A stretch of DNA of 64,000 nucleotides from Kocuria rosea subsp. polaris. GTDB taxonomy: Bacteria; Actinomycetota; Actinomycetes; Actinomycetales; Micrococcaceae. Made by a program: the position numbers and the translations under genes. Position 1 is the stretch's first letter. Each line of letters opens with the position of its first letter. Location of the stretch: assembly GCF_001483755.1 (NCBI RefSeq), contig NZ_LQBK01000004.1, forward strand, positions 287,887 through 351,886, given 5' to 3'. Positions 55,961 through 64,000 of this stretch are shown in pieces. The notes below the pieces were generated by a model. The model ran no database searches. It was not told the origin of the DNA and worked only from the letters and a program-made list of their open reading frames with translations.

Positions 55961-56721
55961 AGGAAGCTGCCGACCCGCAGGCCGGCCTCCTCGAGGGCGC
56001 GGCGCACGCGCTCGGCGATGGCCAGCGCGCCGGGGGTGTCCCCGTGCACGCAGATGCTCTGGGCGTCCACCGCCACGAGGGAGCCGTCGACGGCCTCGAC
56101 GACGCCCTCGACGGCCATCCGCACCACGCGGGCGGCGATCGCCTCGGCGTCGTGCAGCACGGCGCCGGCCTCGGTGCGGGGCACGAGCGTGGCCTGCGGC
56201 GTGTAGCCGCGGTCCGCGAAGGCCTCGCGGACCGTGCGCAGCCCGGCCGCCCGCGCCTGCCGCTCGATCTCGGAGCCGGGCAGCACCAGCAGCGGCAGGG
56301 CGTCGTCGACGTCGCGCACGGCGTCCACGACGGCGCCCGCGTGCTCCTCGTGGTGGACGATCGCGTTGTACAGGGCGCCGTGCGGCTTGACGTAGCTCAC
56401 CCGGGTGCCCGAGGCGCGGGCCAGGGCCTGGAGGGCGCCGATCTGGTAGACCAGCTGGTCGCTCAGCTCCGCCCGGGGCACGGCGATGAAGCGGCGCCCG
56501 AAGCCCTTCAGGTCGTCGTAGGAGACCTGGGCGCCCACGGCCACGCCCTGCTCCGCGGCCACGGTGCAGGTCCGGCGGGCGACCGTGGGGTCCCCCGCGT
56601 GGAAGCCGCAGGCCACGTTGGCGCTGCTGACCACGTGCAGGACGGCCTCGTCGCCGTCCATGGCCCAGGCGCTGAGCGACTCGCCGCAGTCCGCGTTGAG
56701 ATCGATGTCGGAGGGGGACAT
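55957..56721 (-). CDS. pxpA: 5-oxoprolinase subunit PxpA (LamB/YcsF family)
   Basis: A 254-residue LamB/YcsF protein starting DIDLNADCGES, with SANVACGFHAGDP and VKPHGALYN as hallmark segments. Catalyses ring opening with PxpB/PxpC in B. subtilis and E. coli. ATG 56721 has AAGGAGC upstream; an in-frame start at 56769 would run through the operator. First gene of pxpA-pxpBC-biotin carboxylase. Confidence 0.93.
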   Translation of the reverse strand: MSPSDIDLNADCGESLSAWAMDGDEAVLHVVSSANVACGFHAGDPTVARRTCTVAAEQGVAVGAQVSYDDLKGFGRRFIAVPRAELSDQLVYQIGALQALARASGTRVSYVKPHGALYNAIVHHEEHAGAVVDAVRDVDDALPLLVLPGSEIERQARAAGLRTVREAFADRGYTPQATLVPRTEAGAVLHDAEAIAARVVRMAVEGVVEAVDGSLVAVDAQSICVHGDTPGALAIAERVRRALEEAGLRVGSFL

Positions 56722-56770
56722 GCTGTGCTCCTTGTCACGTCGGTCCCTCCAGCATGCCTGGTCCGTCAAG

Positions 56771-56783
56771 ATTGTTCAACAAT
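56771..56783. promoter_or_regulatory. GntR-type operator upstream of pxpA
   Basis: ATTGTTCAACAAT, identical in 13 bases to the operator at 48606-48618. It lies 50 bases before the pxpA start in an AT-rich patch. Two such sites facing inward at both ends of the island point to one regulator for both operons. Confidence 0.7.
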
Positions 56784-56933
56784 ATTTGCCGACGGGATCG
56801 GGATCGGGTTCCGTCCCGCCCGGTGGACGCCCGGTGCCGCCCGCCGTATGTTGGCCCCCACCAGGGCGCAGCGGTGCCGCAGCCGGCACGGCGGGGCCGC
56901 GCCGCCCGTCCGCCTCCACCGATGGGACAGCAC

Positions 56934-57440
56934 ATGAGCGACAGGACCTCCCGCACCGAGGACGACTCCCCGGGGCCTCCCGGGTCCGTCCTGGCGCACC
57001 TGAGCGAGTCGACCGTGCTCCTGGACGTCCACGGCGCGGACCGGGACGGCGTCATCCGCCAGCTCGCCGAGCTCGGCGCGCACACGGGGCGGGCCTACGA
57101 CGCGGACGAGACCGTCGCGGCGGCCCTGGCCCGGGAGGAGGAGGGCTCCACCGGGGTGGGTCACGGCGTGGCGCTGCCGCACGCCCGGTCCGCCGGGGCC
57201 GAGCGCCCGATGGTCGCGTTCGCCCGCAGCAGGGACGGCGTGGAGTGGAACGCGCTGGACGGCGAGCCCGTCCACCTCGTCTTCCTGATCTCCCTCCCCC
57301 GGGAGCGGTCCGGGGACGAGCACCTCGAGCTGCTGGCCGAGCTCTCCGAGGCCCTGGCCGGGGAGTCCTGCCGGCAGGCCCTCCTCGGCGCGGGGAGCGC
57401 CTCCGAGGTGCTGGCCGTGCTGGAGGACGCGCTGGGCTGA
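56934..57440 (+). CDS. PTS fructose-type EIIA protein, stand-alone
   Basis: A 168-residue PTS EIIA type-2 domain. The phosphorylated His is His83 in GHGVALPHARS. Such domains accept phosphate from HPr and pass it to EIIB or act as regulators (EIIA-Ntr-like). No EIIB, EIIC, EI or HPr gene is in the window. ATG 56934 is used; an ATG at 56922 would add four residues. Divergent from pxpA and converging with galM only four bases away. Confidence 0.85.
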   Translation: MSDRTSRTEDDSPGPPGSVLAHLSESTVLLDVHGADRDGVIRQLAELGAHTGRAYDADETVAAALAREEEGSTGVGHGVALPHARSAGAERPMVAFARSRDGVEWNALDGEPVHLVFLISLPRERSGDEHLELLAELSEALAGESCRQALLGAGSASEVLAVLEDALG

Positions 57441-57444
57441 GCGG

Positions 57445-58485
57445 TCAGGGCCGGAAGCGCCACTCGGTGCGGGAGCGGTAGGTCCCGCCCGGGCGCAGGA
57501 CGGGGTCGGAGAGCTCGGGGCGGTTGGGGGAGTCGGGGTGGCGCTGGGGCTCCAGGGCCACGCCGTCGCCCTGGCGGTACCGGCGCCCCGAGCTTCCGGC
57601 GGCGTCCAGGGCGTTGCCCGTGTAGACCTGCAGGGCCGGCTGGTCGGTCCACAGCTCCACGGACCGCCCGCTCACCGGGTGCTCCAGCCGCGCCGCCCGG
57701 CGCAGGCCCGTCCCCCGCAGGTGGAAGGAGTGGTCGATCCCGCCCACGGCGATCGTCTGCGGGTGCTCCGCCCGCACCCGGTCCCCGATCCGGGCCGGTG
57801 CCGTGAGGTCGAACGGCGTCCCGGCCACGGCGGCGAGGCCGCCCAGCGGCAGGCCGTCCGGGCCCACGGGGAGGTACCGGTCGGCCTCGACGGTGAGCCG
57901 GTGGTCGTCGACGGTCCCGGAGCCCTCCCCGGCGAGGTTGAGGTAGACGTGGCTCGCGGGTCCGACCACGGTGGGGGCGTCGGTGCGGGCCTCCAGGTCC
58001 AGGGTCACGACGTCCTCCGCGACGGCGTAGACGGCGCGCAGGACGAGCCGGCCGGGGAAGCCCTGGTCCCCGTCCGGGCTGACCAGCTCCAGCACCAGCC
58101 GGTCGGGACCGGCGTCCAGCACCTGCCAGGTGCGGCGGTGGAAGCCGTCGGGTCCTCCGTGCAGGGTGTTGCCGCCCTCGTTGGCCGCCAGCTGCACGGG
58201 CTCGCCGTCGAGGCGGAAGCGGGCGCCCGAGATCCGGTTGGCGCAGCGGCCCACGACCGAGCCCAGGTACGCGTCCGCGTGCGCGGCGTAGCCGGCGGCG
58301 TCCGGGTGGCCCAGGACCAAGTTCGTGCTGCCGCCGGAGCCGTCGGGCACGTGCAGGGCCTGCACGGTGGCGCCGAGGTCGAGCACGCGCAGGCTCAGCC
58401 CGCCCGGGGCGCGCAGGGTGTGCGCCGTGACCGGTCGGCCGTCGGGCAGCGTGCCGAAGTCCTGCGGGGCGGTCTCACCGCTCAT
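57445..58485 (-). CDS. galM: Aldose 1-epimerase
   Basis: A 346-residue mutarotase with the fold landmarks VVGRCANRISGARF, the active-site His in NTLHGGPDGFHRRTW and GGIDHSFHL. Interconverts alpha and beta sugars; in this operon it would act on xylose to feed xylose isomerase. The ATG at 58485 lies 11 bases inside xylB, so the genes are co-translated. Confidence 0.92.
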   Translation of the reverse strand: MSGETAPQDFGTLPDGRPVTAHTLRAPGGLSLRVLDLGATVQALHVPDGSGGSTNLVLGHPDAAGYAAHADAYLGSVVGRCANRISGARFRLDGEPVQLAANEGGNTLHGGPDGFHRRTWQVLDAGPDRLVLELVSPDGDQGFPGRLVLRAVYAVAEDVVTLDLEARTDAPTVVGPASHVYLNLAGEGSGTVDDHRLTVEADRYLPVGPDGLPLGGLAAVAGTPFDLTAPARIGDRVRAEHPQTIAVGGIDHSFHLRGTGLRRAARLEHPVSGRSVELWTDQPALQVYTGNALDAAGSSGRRYRQGDGVALEPQRHPDSPNRPELSDPVLRPGGTYRSRTEWRFRP

Positions 58486-59899
58486 GGCGGTCTCCGGCGG
58501 AGGCGGGGGACCAGCCGGCGGTCCGGTCCCGCAGGGTGCGGTAGGCCTCCACGACCTCGGGCGTCGGCTCCGCCTCGTGCTCCCGGGCGCCGGCGAGCGG
58601 CCAGGCGGGGGGCTCCTCGGCGCCCGAGAGGGCCCAGGCGGCCTGCCGGGCGGCCCCGAGGGCCACGTACTCCCCGGGGGCGGGCACGAGCACGGGCCGG
58701 CCGAGCACGGCCGGGGCGAGCCGGCGCACCGCCTCGGACTGCGCGCCGCCGCCGATCAGGAGGATCCGCTCCGCGGCGGTGCCGGTGGTCCGCTCGAGCG
58801 CCGCCACGCCGTCGGCGAGGGAGCAGAGCAGGCCCTCCACGCAGGCCCGCGCGATGTCCTCGCGGCCGGTGCGCGACGACATCCCGTGCAGGGTGGCGCG
58901 GGCCTCGGGGCGGTCGGGGGTGCGCTCGCCGTCGAGGTAGGGCAGCAGCGTGACGCCGCCGGCCCCGGGGCGGGCGGCCAGGGCCAGGGCGGAGAGCCCG
59001 GCGTGGTCGACGCCGAGGACCCGGGCCCCGAACTCCAGGATCCGCGCGGCGTTGAGGGTCGTGGCCATGGGCAGGTACCGGCCGGTGGCGTCGGCGAAGC
59101 CGGTCACGAGCCCGGCCGGGTCCGCCGTGCGGGTCTCCGAGACCATGGCCGCGACCCCCGAGGTGCCGATCGACAGGGACACGTCCCCGGGGCCGAGCGC
59201 GAGGCCCAGCGCGGCGGCCATGTTGTCGCCGGTGCCGGCCGCGAGCACCGCCCCGGCGGCCGTGCGGCCCACGGCCTCGTGCGGGGCGGCGGCCACCTGC
59301 GGCAGCTCGGCGTCGTGGCCGAGGGCCTGCTCGACGAGCTCGTGCCTCCAGGCGCCGGTGCGCGTGGAGAAGTAGCCGGTGCCGGAGGCGTCGCCGCGGT
59401 CGGTGCTGAAGGAGTCCTTGTCGGTGCCGAGGTGCCAGGAGAGGTAGTCGTGGGGCAGCAGCACCCGGTGGGTGCGGGCGGCGTGCTCCGGTTCGTGCTC
59501 CGCCATCCAGCGCAGCTTGGTGGACGTCATGGACGCGACCAGCACGCTGCCGAGCTCCTCGGCGCAGGCGGCCGCGCCGCCCATCTCCTCGACGAGCCGG
59601 CGGGCCTGCGGCGCCGAGCGGGTGTCGTTCCACAGGAGCGCGTCGCGCACCACGCGGTCCTGCTCGTCGAGGGCGACCATCCCGTGCTGCTGGCCGCCGA
59701 CGGACACCGCGGCGGCCTCGTCGAGGAAGGGGCCGGCGGCGTCGTCGAGCGCGGCGAGCCAGGCGCGCGGGTCCACCTCGGTGCCGTCGGGGTGGGCGGC
59801 GCGGCGCTGCGCGAGCACCTCGCCGGTGCCGGCGTCGACGAGCAGCGCCTTCGTGGACTGGGTGGAGGAGTCGATGCCCAGGACGGTCGTGCGTGCCAT
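58475..59899 (-). CDS. xylB: Xylulokinase
   Basis: A 474-residue FGGY-family kinase phosphorylating D-xylulose to xylulose 5-phosphate. Starts TVLGIDSSTQSTKALLVD, with QQHGMVALD near residue 70 and the second domain motif LLPYLDGERTPDRPEARATLHGM. Follows xylA with a 166-base gap that holds a terminator-like hairpin, so it may be partly uncoupled from xylA. Overlaps galM. Confidence 0.95.
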   Translation of the reverse strand: MARTTVLGIDSSTQSTKALLVDAGTGEVLAQRRAAHPDGTEVDPRAWLAALDDAAGPFLDEAAAVSVGGQQHGMVALDEQDRVVRDALLWNDTRSAPQARRLVEEMGGAAACAEELGSVLVASMTSTKLRWMAEHEPEHAARTHRVLLPHDYLSWHLGTDKDSFSTDRGDASGTGYFSTRTGAWRHELVEQALGHDAELPQVAAAPHEAVGRTAAGAVLAAGTGDNMAAALGLALGPGDVSLSIGTSGVAAMVSETRTADPAGLVTGFADATGRYLPMATTLNAARILEFGARVLGVDHAGLSALALAARPGAGGVTLLPYLDGERTPDRPEARATLHGMSSRTGREDIARACVEGLLCSLADGVAALERTTGTAAERILLIGGGAQSEAVRRLAPAVLGRPVLVPAPGEYVALGAARQAAWALSGAEEPPAWPLAGAREHEAEPTPEVVEAYRTLRDRTAGWSPASAGDRHER

Positions 59900-60006
59900 G
59901 AAGAACCTCGGTGCGGGGTCGGGGCGGGGCGGCAGGGGAGGCCGCGGGAAGGGACAGGAGGTGCCCGGCCCGGCGCAGGGGGGCGTGCGCCGGGCCGGGC
60001 CGGTAC

Positions 60007-60058
60007 GGGGTCCGGCACCCGGGATCGGGGGGAGCGGGGGGGGCGGGTGCCGGACCCC
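60007..60058. terminator. Hairpin between xylA and xylB
   Basis: A perfect 15-base stem (60007-60021 with 60044-60058) with a G-rich loop, seven bases after the xylA stop. May reduce transcription into xylB so that xylA is made in excess. Confidence 0.6.
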
Positions 60059-60065
60059 GGGCGGG

Positions 60066-61289
60066 TCAGCCGCGGGCGCCCATGAGGTGCTCGACGGCGA
60101 GCTGGTGCAGGCGCACGAAACCGTAGTTGCGCTCGGAGGGCCCGGTCAGGTCGAGCTCCTCGTAGACGCTGCGGTCGGCCAGGAAGGCCTGCAGGTCCTC
60201 GCCCTCGGCGAGGGTCGGCTCGCCGAGCTCGAGGACGCCGGACTGCTCCATGGCCTCCTGCACGTCGGGGTCCTGGCGGAAGGCCACGGCCCGCTGCTTC
60301 AGGAGCAGGTACATCTGCATGTTCGCCGCGGCGGAGTCCCAGACGCCGTCGACGTGCTCGGTGCGGGAGGGCTTGTAGTCGAAGTGCCGGGCCCCCTGGT
60401 AGGCCCCCGGCTTGGACGGGAACCCGTTCTCCAGCAGGTCGACCGTGAAGAAGGCGCTGATCAGGTTGCCGTGGCCGAACACCAGGTCCTGGTCGTACAT
60501 CGGGCCGTTCTGCCCGTTGAGGTCGATGTGGAACAGCTTCTCGCACCACAGCGCCTCGGCGAGGCCGTGCGTGTAGTTGAGGGTGGCCATCTGCTCGTGC
60601 CCGGTCTCCGGGTTCACGCCGACGACGTCCCCGTGGTCGAGCCGGTCGATGAAGGCGAGCGCGTGCCCGATGGTGGGCAGGAAGATGTTGCCGCGGGGCT
60701 CGTTGGGCTTCGGCTCGATGCCGATGCGCATGTCGTAGCCCTGGGACTTGATGTACCCGGCCACGGTGTCGATGCCCTCGGCGTAGCGGTCGAGGGCGGC
60801 GTAGAGGTCCTTGGAGGAGTCGTACTCGGTGCCCTCGCGCCCGCCCCACATCACGAAGGTCGTGGCGCCGAGCTCGGCGGCGAGGTCCACGTTGCGCAGC
60901 ACCTTGCGCAGGCCGTAGCGCCGGACCCGCCGGTCGTTGGACGTGAAGGCGCCGTCCTTGAAGACCGGCTCCGCGAAGGTGTCGGTGGTGACCATCTCGC
61001 AGACCATGCCGGTCTCGTCGATGGCCTGCTTGAGCTGCCCGATCAGCTTCTCGCGCTGCGCCTCGGACGCGTCGAAGGGGATCAGGTCGTTGTCGTGGAA
61101 GGTGAAGCCCCAGGCGCCGAGCTCCTTGAGCTTCCGCACGGACTCGAGCGGGTCGAGGTCGGGCCGGGAGGCGGTGCCGAACTGGTCGCGGGCCGCCCAG
61201 CCGACGGTCCAGAGGCCGAAGGAGAACTTGTCCGCGGGGGACGGGACGAGCGTGCTGGACGCCGAGGTGGCGGGGGACGCGGTGGGCAT
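60066..61289 (-). CDS. xylA: Xylose isomerase
   Basis: A 407-residue TIM-barrel isomerase making D-xylulose from D-xylose. Class I-type features are [24 protein letters not shown], the metal and active-site segments [16 protein letters not shown] and [13 protein letters not shown] 61289 precedes a Ser/Thr/Ala-rich N-terminal extension of about 15 residues; the core starts at KFSFGLW. First gene of the xyl operon, divergent from the ROK regulator. Confidence 0.95.
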   Translation of the reverse strand: MPTASPATSASSTLVPSPADKFSFGLWTVGWAARDQFGTASRPDLDPLESVRKLKELGAWGFTFHDNDLIPFDASEAQREKLIGQLKQAIDETGMVCEMVTTDTFAEPVFKDGAFTSNDRRVRRYGLRKVLRNVDLAAELGATTFVMWGGREGTEYDSSKDLYAALDRYAEGIDTVAGYIKSQGYDMRIGIEPKPNEPRGNIFLPTIGHALAFIDRLDHGDVVGVNPETGHEQMATLNYTHGLAEALWCEKLFHIDLNGQNGPMYDQDLVFGHGNLISAFFTVDLLENGFPSKPGAYQGARHFDYKPSRTEHVDGVWDSAAANMQMYLLLKQRAVAFRQDPDVQEAMEQSGVLELGEPTLAEGEDLQAFLADRSVYEELDLTGPSERNYGFVRLHQLAVEHLMGARG

Positions 61290-61310
61290 CGGAGTTCCTC
61301 TCCCTTTGGG

Positions 61311-61327
61311 TTAGTTACCGTTACTTA
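61311..61327. promoter_or_regulatory. Candidate XylR operator
   Basis: TTAGTTACCGTTACTTA is a near-palindrome with TTAGT/ACTTA arms (one mismatch) in the xylA/ROK gap. It adjoins a TAGAGT -10-like element on the reverse strand (61327-61332) and lies 22 bases before the xylA start. Confidence 0.5.
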
Positions 61328-61349
61328 CTCTAGGTGCTGGAGTACCGTG

Positions 61350-61384
61350 GGGAAAGAGCGGCGGGAATTTTTTCTTTCCCGCCG
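61350..61384 (+). other. Alternative hairpins in ROK gene leader
   Basis: Two overlapping inverted repeats share the same right arm: GGGAAAG/CTTTCCC (61350-61356 with 61374-61380) and CGGCGGGAA/TTCCCGCCG (61359-61367 with 61376-61384). They cannot form together. A T-rich loop sits between them. Function unknown. Confidence 0.4.
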
Positions 61385-61439
61385 GTCGGCCGGGATCCGC
61401 GCCGGACCCGTCCCCGCCCGCACCAGAGGAGAGCCGTCC

Positions 61440-62606
61440 GTGCAGTCGAGCCACCTGCGGGAGCACAACCTCTCCACCGTGCTCCGCGCCGTCGCCGGGG
61501 CGGAGGCCCCGGTCTCCCGGGCCGGGATCGCGAAGCACACGGGCCTCACCAAGCCCACGGTCTCCAAGCTGGTGCAGGAGCTGCTGGAGGCCGGGCTGCT
61601 CGTGGAGGGGCAGCAGGCGGCGGCCCGGGTGTCCGGCCGGCCGATGATCCCCCTGACCGTGGCCCGGGGGACCGTGCTGGGCGTGGGCCTGGAGATCGCC
61701 GCCGACCACCTCGCGTGCCTGGTCACGGACCTCGGCGGCCGCGTCCTGCACGAGGAGTCCCGGTTCGGGGCCTTCGCCGGGGCCTCCGTGGACGAGGTCG
61801 TCTCCGTGCTGGCCGGCCTGCTCGAGGCCGCCCTGTCCCCGCGCCGGGACGTGCCCCTGGCCGGGGTCTGCGTCTCGGTCCCCGGCCGGCTCTCCACGGA
61901 CCGCGCCACCGTGCTCTCCGCCCCCAACCTGGCCTGGCGGGACGTCCCGCTGGTCGAGCGGCTCCGCCGGCTCCCGCCGTTCCGGGCGGCGGCGCTGACC
62001 GCCGGCAACGACAGCATGCTCGCCGCGCGCACGGAGGTCCTGCGCCGGCCCGGGGAGTCCTTCCTGTTCCTGCACGGCCAGACCGGCATCGGGGGCGCCG
62101 TGGTCCTGGAGGGGCGCATCCACCGGGGCGAGCACGGCTGGGCCGGGGAGCTGGGCCACGTCACGATCACCCCCGGCGGGGAGCTGTGCCGGTGCGGCCG
62201 GCGCGGCTGCCTCGAGGCCTACGCCAGCTACCACGCGCTGCGGGGCAGGACGGGACTGCCGGAGGACGTCCGGATCGAGGACCTCGTGGCGGCCACGGCC
62301 GAACGGCTCCGGAGCCGGGCGGCGGTCATGGAGATGATCGGGCGGCCCCTGGGCGTGGTGCTCGCGAACTCGATGAACCTGCTGGACCTCTCGACGGTCG
62401 TGCTCTCCGGGTACTTCGCCCCCATCGCGCCGGAGCTGGAGCCCGTGCTGCGCGAGGTCCTCGAGGCGCACGCCCTCACGGCGGAGGTGGGGCCCGTCGA
62501 GATCCAGCGCTCGGCGGCGGATGCCCGTCCCGCCCTGACCGGTGCGGCCGCGACGGCGCTCGAGCCGATCTACGACTCCCCGGCCCGCTGGATCGACCGG
62601 CGCTGA
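61440..62606 (+). CDS. ROK family repressor, XylR-like
   Basis: A 388-residue ROK protein. An N-terminal winged helix (SRAGIAKHTGLTKPTVSKLVQELLEAG, residues about 24-50) is joined to a sugar-kinase-like ROK domain with GQTGIGGAVVLEGRIHRGEHGWAGELGH and the zinc motif CRCGRRGCLEAYAS. GTG 61440 follows GAGGAGAG. Divergent from xylA, so a xylose-responsive repressor is the natural reading. Confidence 0.9.
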   Translation: MQSSHLREHNLSTVLRAVAGAEAPVSRAGIAKHTGLTKPTVSKLVQELLEAGLLVEGQQAAARVSGRPMIPLTVARGTVLGVGLEIAADHLACLVTDLGGRVLHEESRFGAFAGASVDEVVSVLAGLLEAALSPRRDVPLAGVCVSVPGRLSTDRATVLSAPNLAWRDVPLVERLRRLPPFRAAALTAGNDSMLAARTEVLRRPGESFLFLHGQTGIGGAVVLEGRIHRGEHGWAGELGHVTITPGGELCRCGRRGCLEAYASYHALRGRTGLPEDVRIEDLVAATAERLRSRAAVMEMIGRPLGVVLANSMNLLDLSTVVLSGYFAPIAPELEPVLREVLEAHALTAEVGPVEIQRSAADARPALTGAAATALEPIYDSPARWIDRR

Positions 62607-62658
62607 TCCTCCCGCGCTGATCCGCCGGCGCCCCGCGGCCGGTCCCCGCAGGGGACGA

Positions 62659-62692
62659 CGACGGGGCCCGCTCGTGCGAGCGGGCCCCGTCG
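62659..62692. terminator. Terminator between ROK regulator and xylanase
   Basis: A 15-base stem (62659-62673 with 62678-62692) with a GTGC loop, between two convergent genes. Confidence 0.8.
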
Positions 62693-62713
62693 CGCTCCGG
62701 CCGGACGATCGGC

Positions 62714-63883
62714 TCAGCGGAACGCGGGGTGGTGCTTCCACTTCGCCTCGCCGCCCGGCTGGGACCGGACCAGGGTCTCCTGCAGCGCGTCGTAGGCGGG
62801 CTTGCGCTCGTGGTCGCCCTCCATGGTCAGGGCGTCCCCGTAGCCGGGGAAGGTGTTCGGCACCCAGGAGTGCTCGTCGAGCACGCCCCACACGGTGAAG
62901 GAGTTGCAGTCCTCCACGGCCAGGCACGCCTCGAGGGCCATGCGGTACCAGTCGGCCTGCTTCTGCCGCAGCTTCTCGCTCATCCGGTCGTCCTCGTCGA
63001 CCGGGCCGCGGACGTCGATCTCGGTGACGGCCGTCTCCAGGCCGAGGTCGTCGAAGCGCTGGAGGTTCTGCTGCATCCGCCCGTCGAAGCCGTACTGGAG
63101 GCCCAGGTGGGTCTGCATGCCGAAGCCGTGGACGGGCACGCCCTGGGCGTGCAGGTCCTGGATCAGGGCGTAGTAGGCGTCGGACTTCGCGTTGAGGCCC
63201 TCCACGTTGTAGTCGTTGAAGAACAGCTGGGCGTTCGGGTCCGCGTCGTGGGCCCAGCGGAAGATGTCGGCAATGATTCCCGGCCCCAGCTCGCGCAGCC
63301 AGATGTTGTCCTGCGTGCGCAGCTTGCCGCTGTCGTCGAAGATCTCGTTGGCGACCTCCCACTGCTGGATCCGGCCCTCGTAGTGGCCGACCACCGTGTA
63401 GATGTGCTCCTTGAGGAGGGCCCGCAGCTCCTCGGGGGTGTGGTCCCCGTTCTCGAGCCAGTCGGGGTTCTGGCTGTGCCAGAAGAGGGTGTGGCCGCGC
63501 ACGACCTGCCCGTTGGCCTCGGCGAAGTCGACGATGTCGTCGGCGGGGCCGAAGTCGTACACGCCCTCCTCGGGGTGGATGAACTCCCACTTCATCTGGT
63601 TCTCCGGGGTCAGGGAGCTGAACTCCCGGGCCAGGACCGAGCGGTACTCGGGGTCGGAGGGGAAGGGCTCCGGGTAGTCGGCGCTGGTGTGGTGGCCTCC
63701 GCCGGCCACGGCGCTGCCGATGCGGAAGTCCTCCGGCGTGTTCCAGCGCAGGGTGTCCTGCTTCGCGAGGCCGGGGGGCCGGGAGTCGGGGGCGGCGGTC
63801 GCGGACTGGGGGGCCACGGTGAGGCACAGGGCGGCGACGGCGGTGGCCGCCCCGGCGCGGAGGAAGGGGGCTCGTCTGCTCAT
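62714..63883 (-). CDS. Secreted endo-1,4-beta-xylanase, glycoside hydrolase family 10
   Basis: A 389-residue GH10 enzyme cutting xylan backbones outside the cell. A signal peptide (RRAPFLRAGAATAVAALCLTVA, cleavage after ATA around residue 31) is followed by the catalytic barrel. The acid/base is Glu180 in WEVANE and the nucleophile Glu288 in TEIDV. No carbohydrate-binding module. Its products after debranching feed the adjacent xylose operon. The upstream region is G-rich low-complexity DNA. Confidence 0.94.
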   Translation of the reverse strand: MSRRAPFLRAGAATAVAALCLTVAPQSATAAPDSRPPGLAKQDTLRWNTPEDFRIGSAVAGGGHHTSADYPEPFPSDPEYRSVLAREFSSLTPENQMKWEFIHPEEGVYDFGPADDIVDFAEANGQVVRGHTLFWHSQNPDWLENGDHTPEELRALLKEHIYTVVGHYEGRIQQWEVANEIFDDSGKLRTQDNIWLRELGPGIIADIFRWAHDADPNAQLFFNDYNVEGLNAKSDAYYALIQDLHAQGVPVHGFGMQTHLGLQYGFDGRMQQNLQRFDDLGLETAVTEIDVRGPVDEDDRMSEKLRQKQADWYRMALEACLAVEDCNSFTVWGVLDEHSWVPNTFPGYGDALTMEGDHERKPAYDALQETLVRSQPGGEAKWKHHPAFR

Positions 63884-63901
63884 CTCGGGGGTTCCTTCGT
63901 C

Positions 63902-63950
63902 GGGGATGGGGGGATGGGGGGATGGGGGAGGGGGATGGGAACGGGGGAGT
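63902..63950. repeat. G-rich low-complexity tract upstream of xylanase
   Basis: Runs of four to six G interrupted by AT or A (unit close to GGGGGAT), about 20 bases before the xylanase start on its template strand. It fits the G-quadruplex pattern. The window ends shortly after, so the promoter is not judged. Confidence 0.7.
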
Positions 63951-64000
63951 GGGTCGGAGGGGCGGCGGAGTCGGAGGGGCGGGTGGACGGAGCGCGGGCC

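Noticed and set aside
60007..60058. Small gene between xylA and xylB
   Set aside because: Only a hairpin and G-rich sequence are present, with no start site or coding pattern.

Overview
This window looks like a chromosomal segment of a very high-GC actinobacterium. The dimethylglycine oxidase matches the Arthrobacter globiformis enzyme family closely, and the mycothiol-dependent formaldehyde dehydrogenase and frequent GTG starts with ATGA/GTGA/TGATG overlaps fit Micrococcales. A Micrococcaceae member such as a Kocuria-like organism is my best guess, by inference only. I see no rRNA, phage, IS element or CRISPR array. The one RNA gene is a selenocysteine tRNA.

Layout. (1) 1-19.7 kb is an island for N-methylated compounds. 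It holds a Rieske ferredoxin, dimethylglycine oxidase, mycothiol formaldehyde dehydrogenase with an MBL-fold hydrolase, a reverse-strand operon glyA-soxBDAG-sdaA-purU, a divergent GntR regulator, creatinase, creatininase, a BCCT transporter and an IclR regulator. Together they take creatinine to creatine to sarcosine, and dimethylglycine to sarcosine to glycine, then to serine and pyruvate, while PurU and the formaldehyde pathway dispose of one-carbon units. (2) 19.7-30.1 kb is a branched-chain acyl-CoA (leucine-type) region: a TetR regulator with an unusual acyl-CoA dehydrogenase on one strand, and accD1-accA1-acyl-CoA dehydrogenase-MaoC hydratase-CitE-like lyase followed by etfB-etfA on the other. 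The order matches M. tuberculosis Rv2502c-Rv2498c. (3) 30.2-40.1 kb is a complete selenocysteine module (selC tRNA, selA, selB, selD) next to its client, a formate dehydrogenase whose catalytic subunit reads through an in-frame UGA. (4) 40.2-48.5 kb carries a membrane acyltransferase, an unknown small protein and a dipeptide-type ABC transporter. (5) 48.6-56.8 kb is a ycs/pxp-like 5-oxoproline island: NRAMP-like transporter, DUF1445 protein, GntR regulator, orphan solute-binding lipoprotein, biotin carboxylase-BCCP, fused PxpB-PxpC and PxpA. The same 13-bp palindrome lies at both outer promoters. (6) 56.9-64 kb holds a lone PTS EIIA protein and a xylose locus (xylA, xylB, galM, a divergent ROK regulator, and a secreted GH10 xylanase).

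The pieces connect. Formate released by PurU and by formaldehyde oxidation is a substrate for the Sec formate dehydrogenase. Electrons from the acyl-CoA dehydrogenases go to the adjacent ETF. Three regulators have recognisable candidate operators: a GntR palindrome at the glyA promoter, GTTGC/GCAAC palindromes probably for the IclR protein, and a second GntR palindrome flanking the pxp island. The observations I would check first are the pxp island with its extra biotin carboxylase and paired operators, the acyl-CoA dehydrogenase lacking both usual catalytic glutamate positions, the duplicated 19-bp TetR-type boxes, and the pentanucleotide tandem repeat in the etfB leader.
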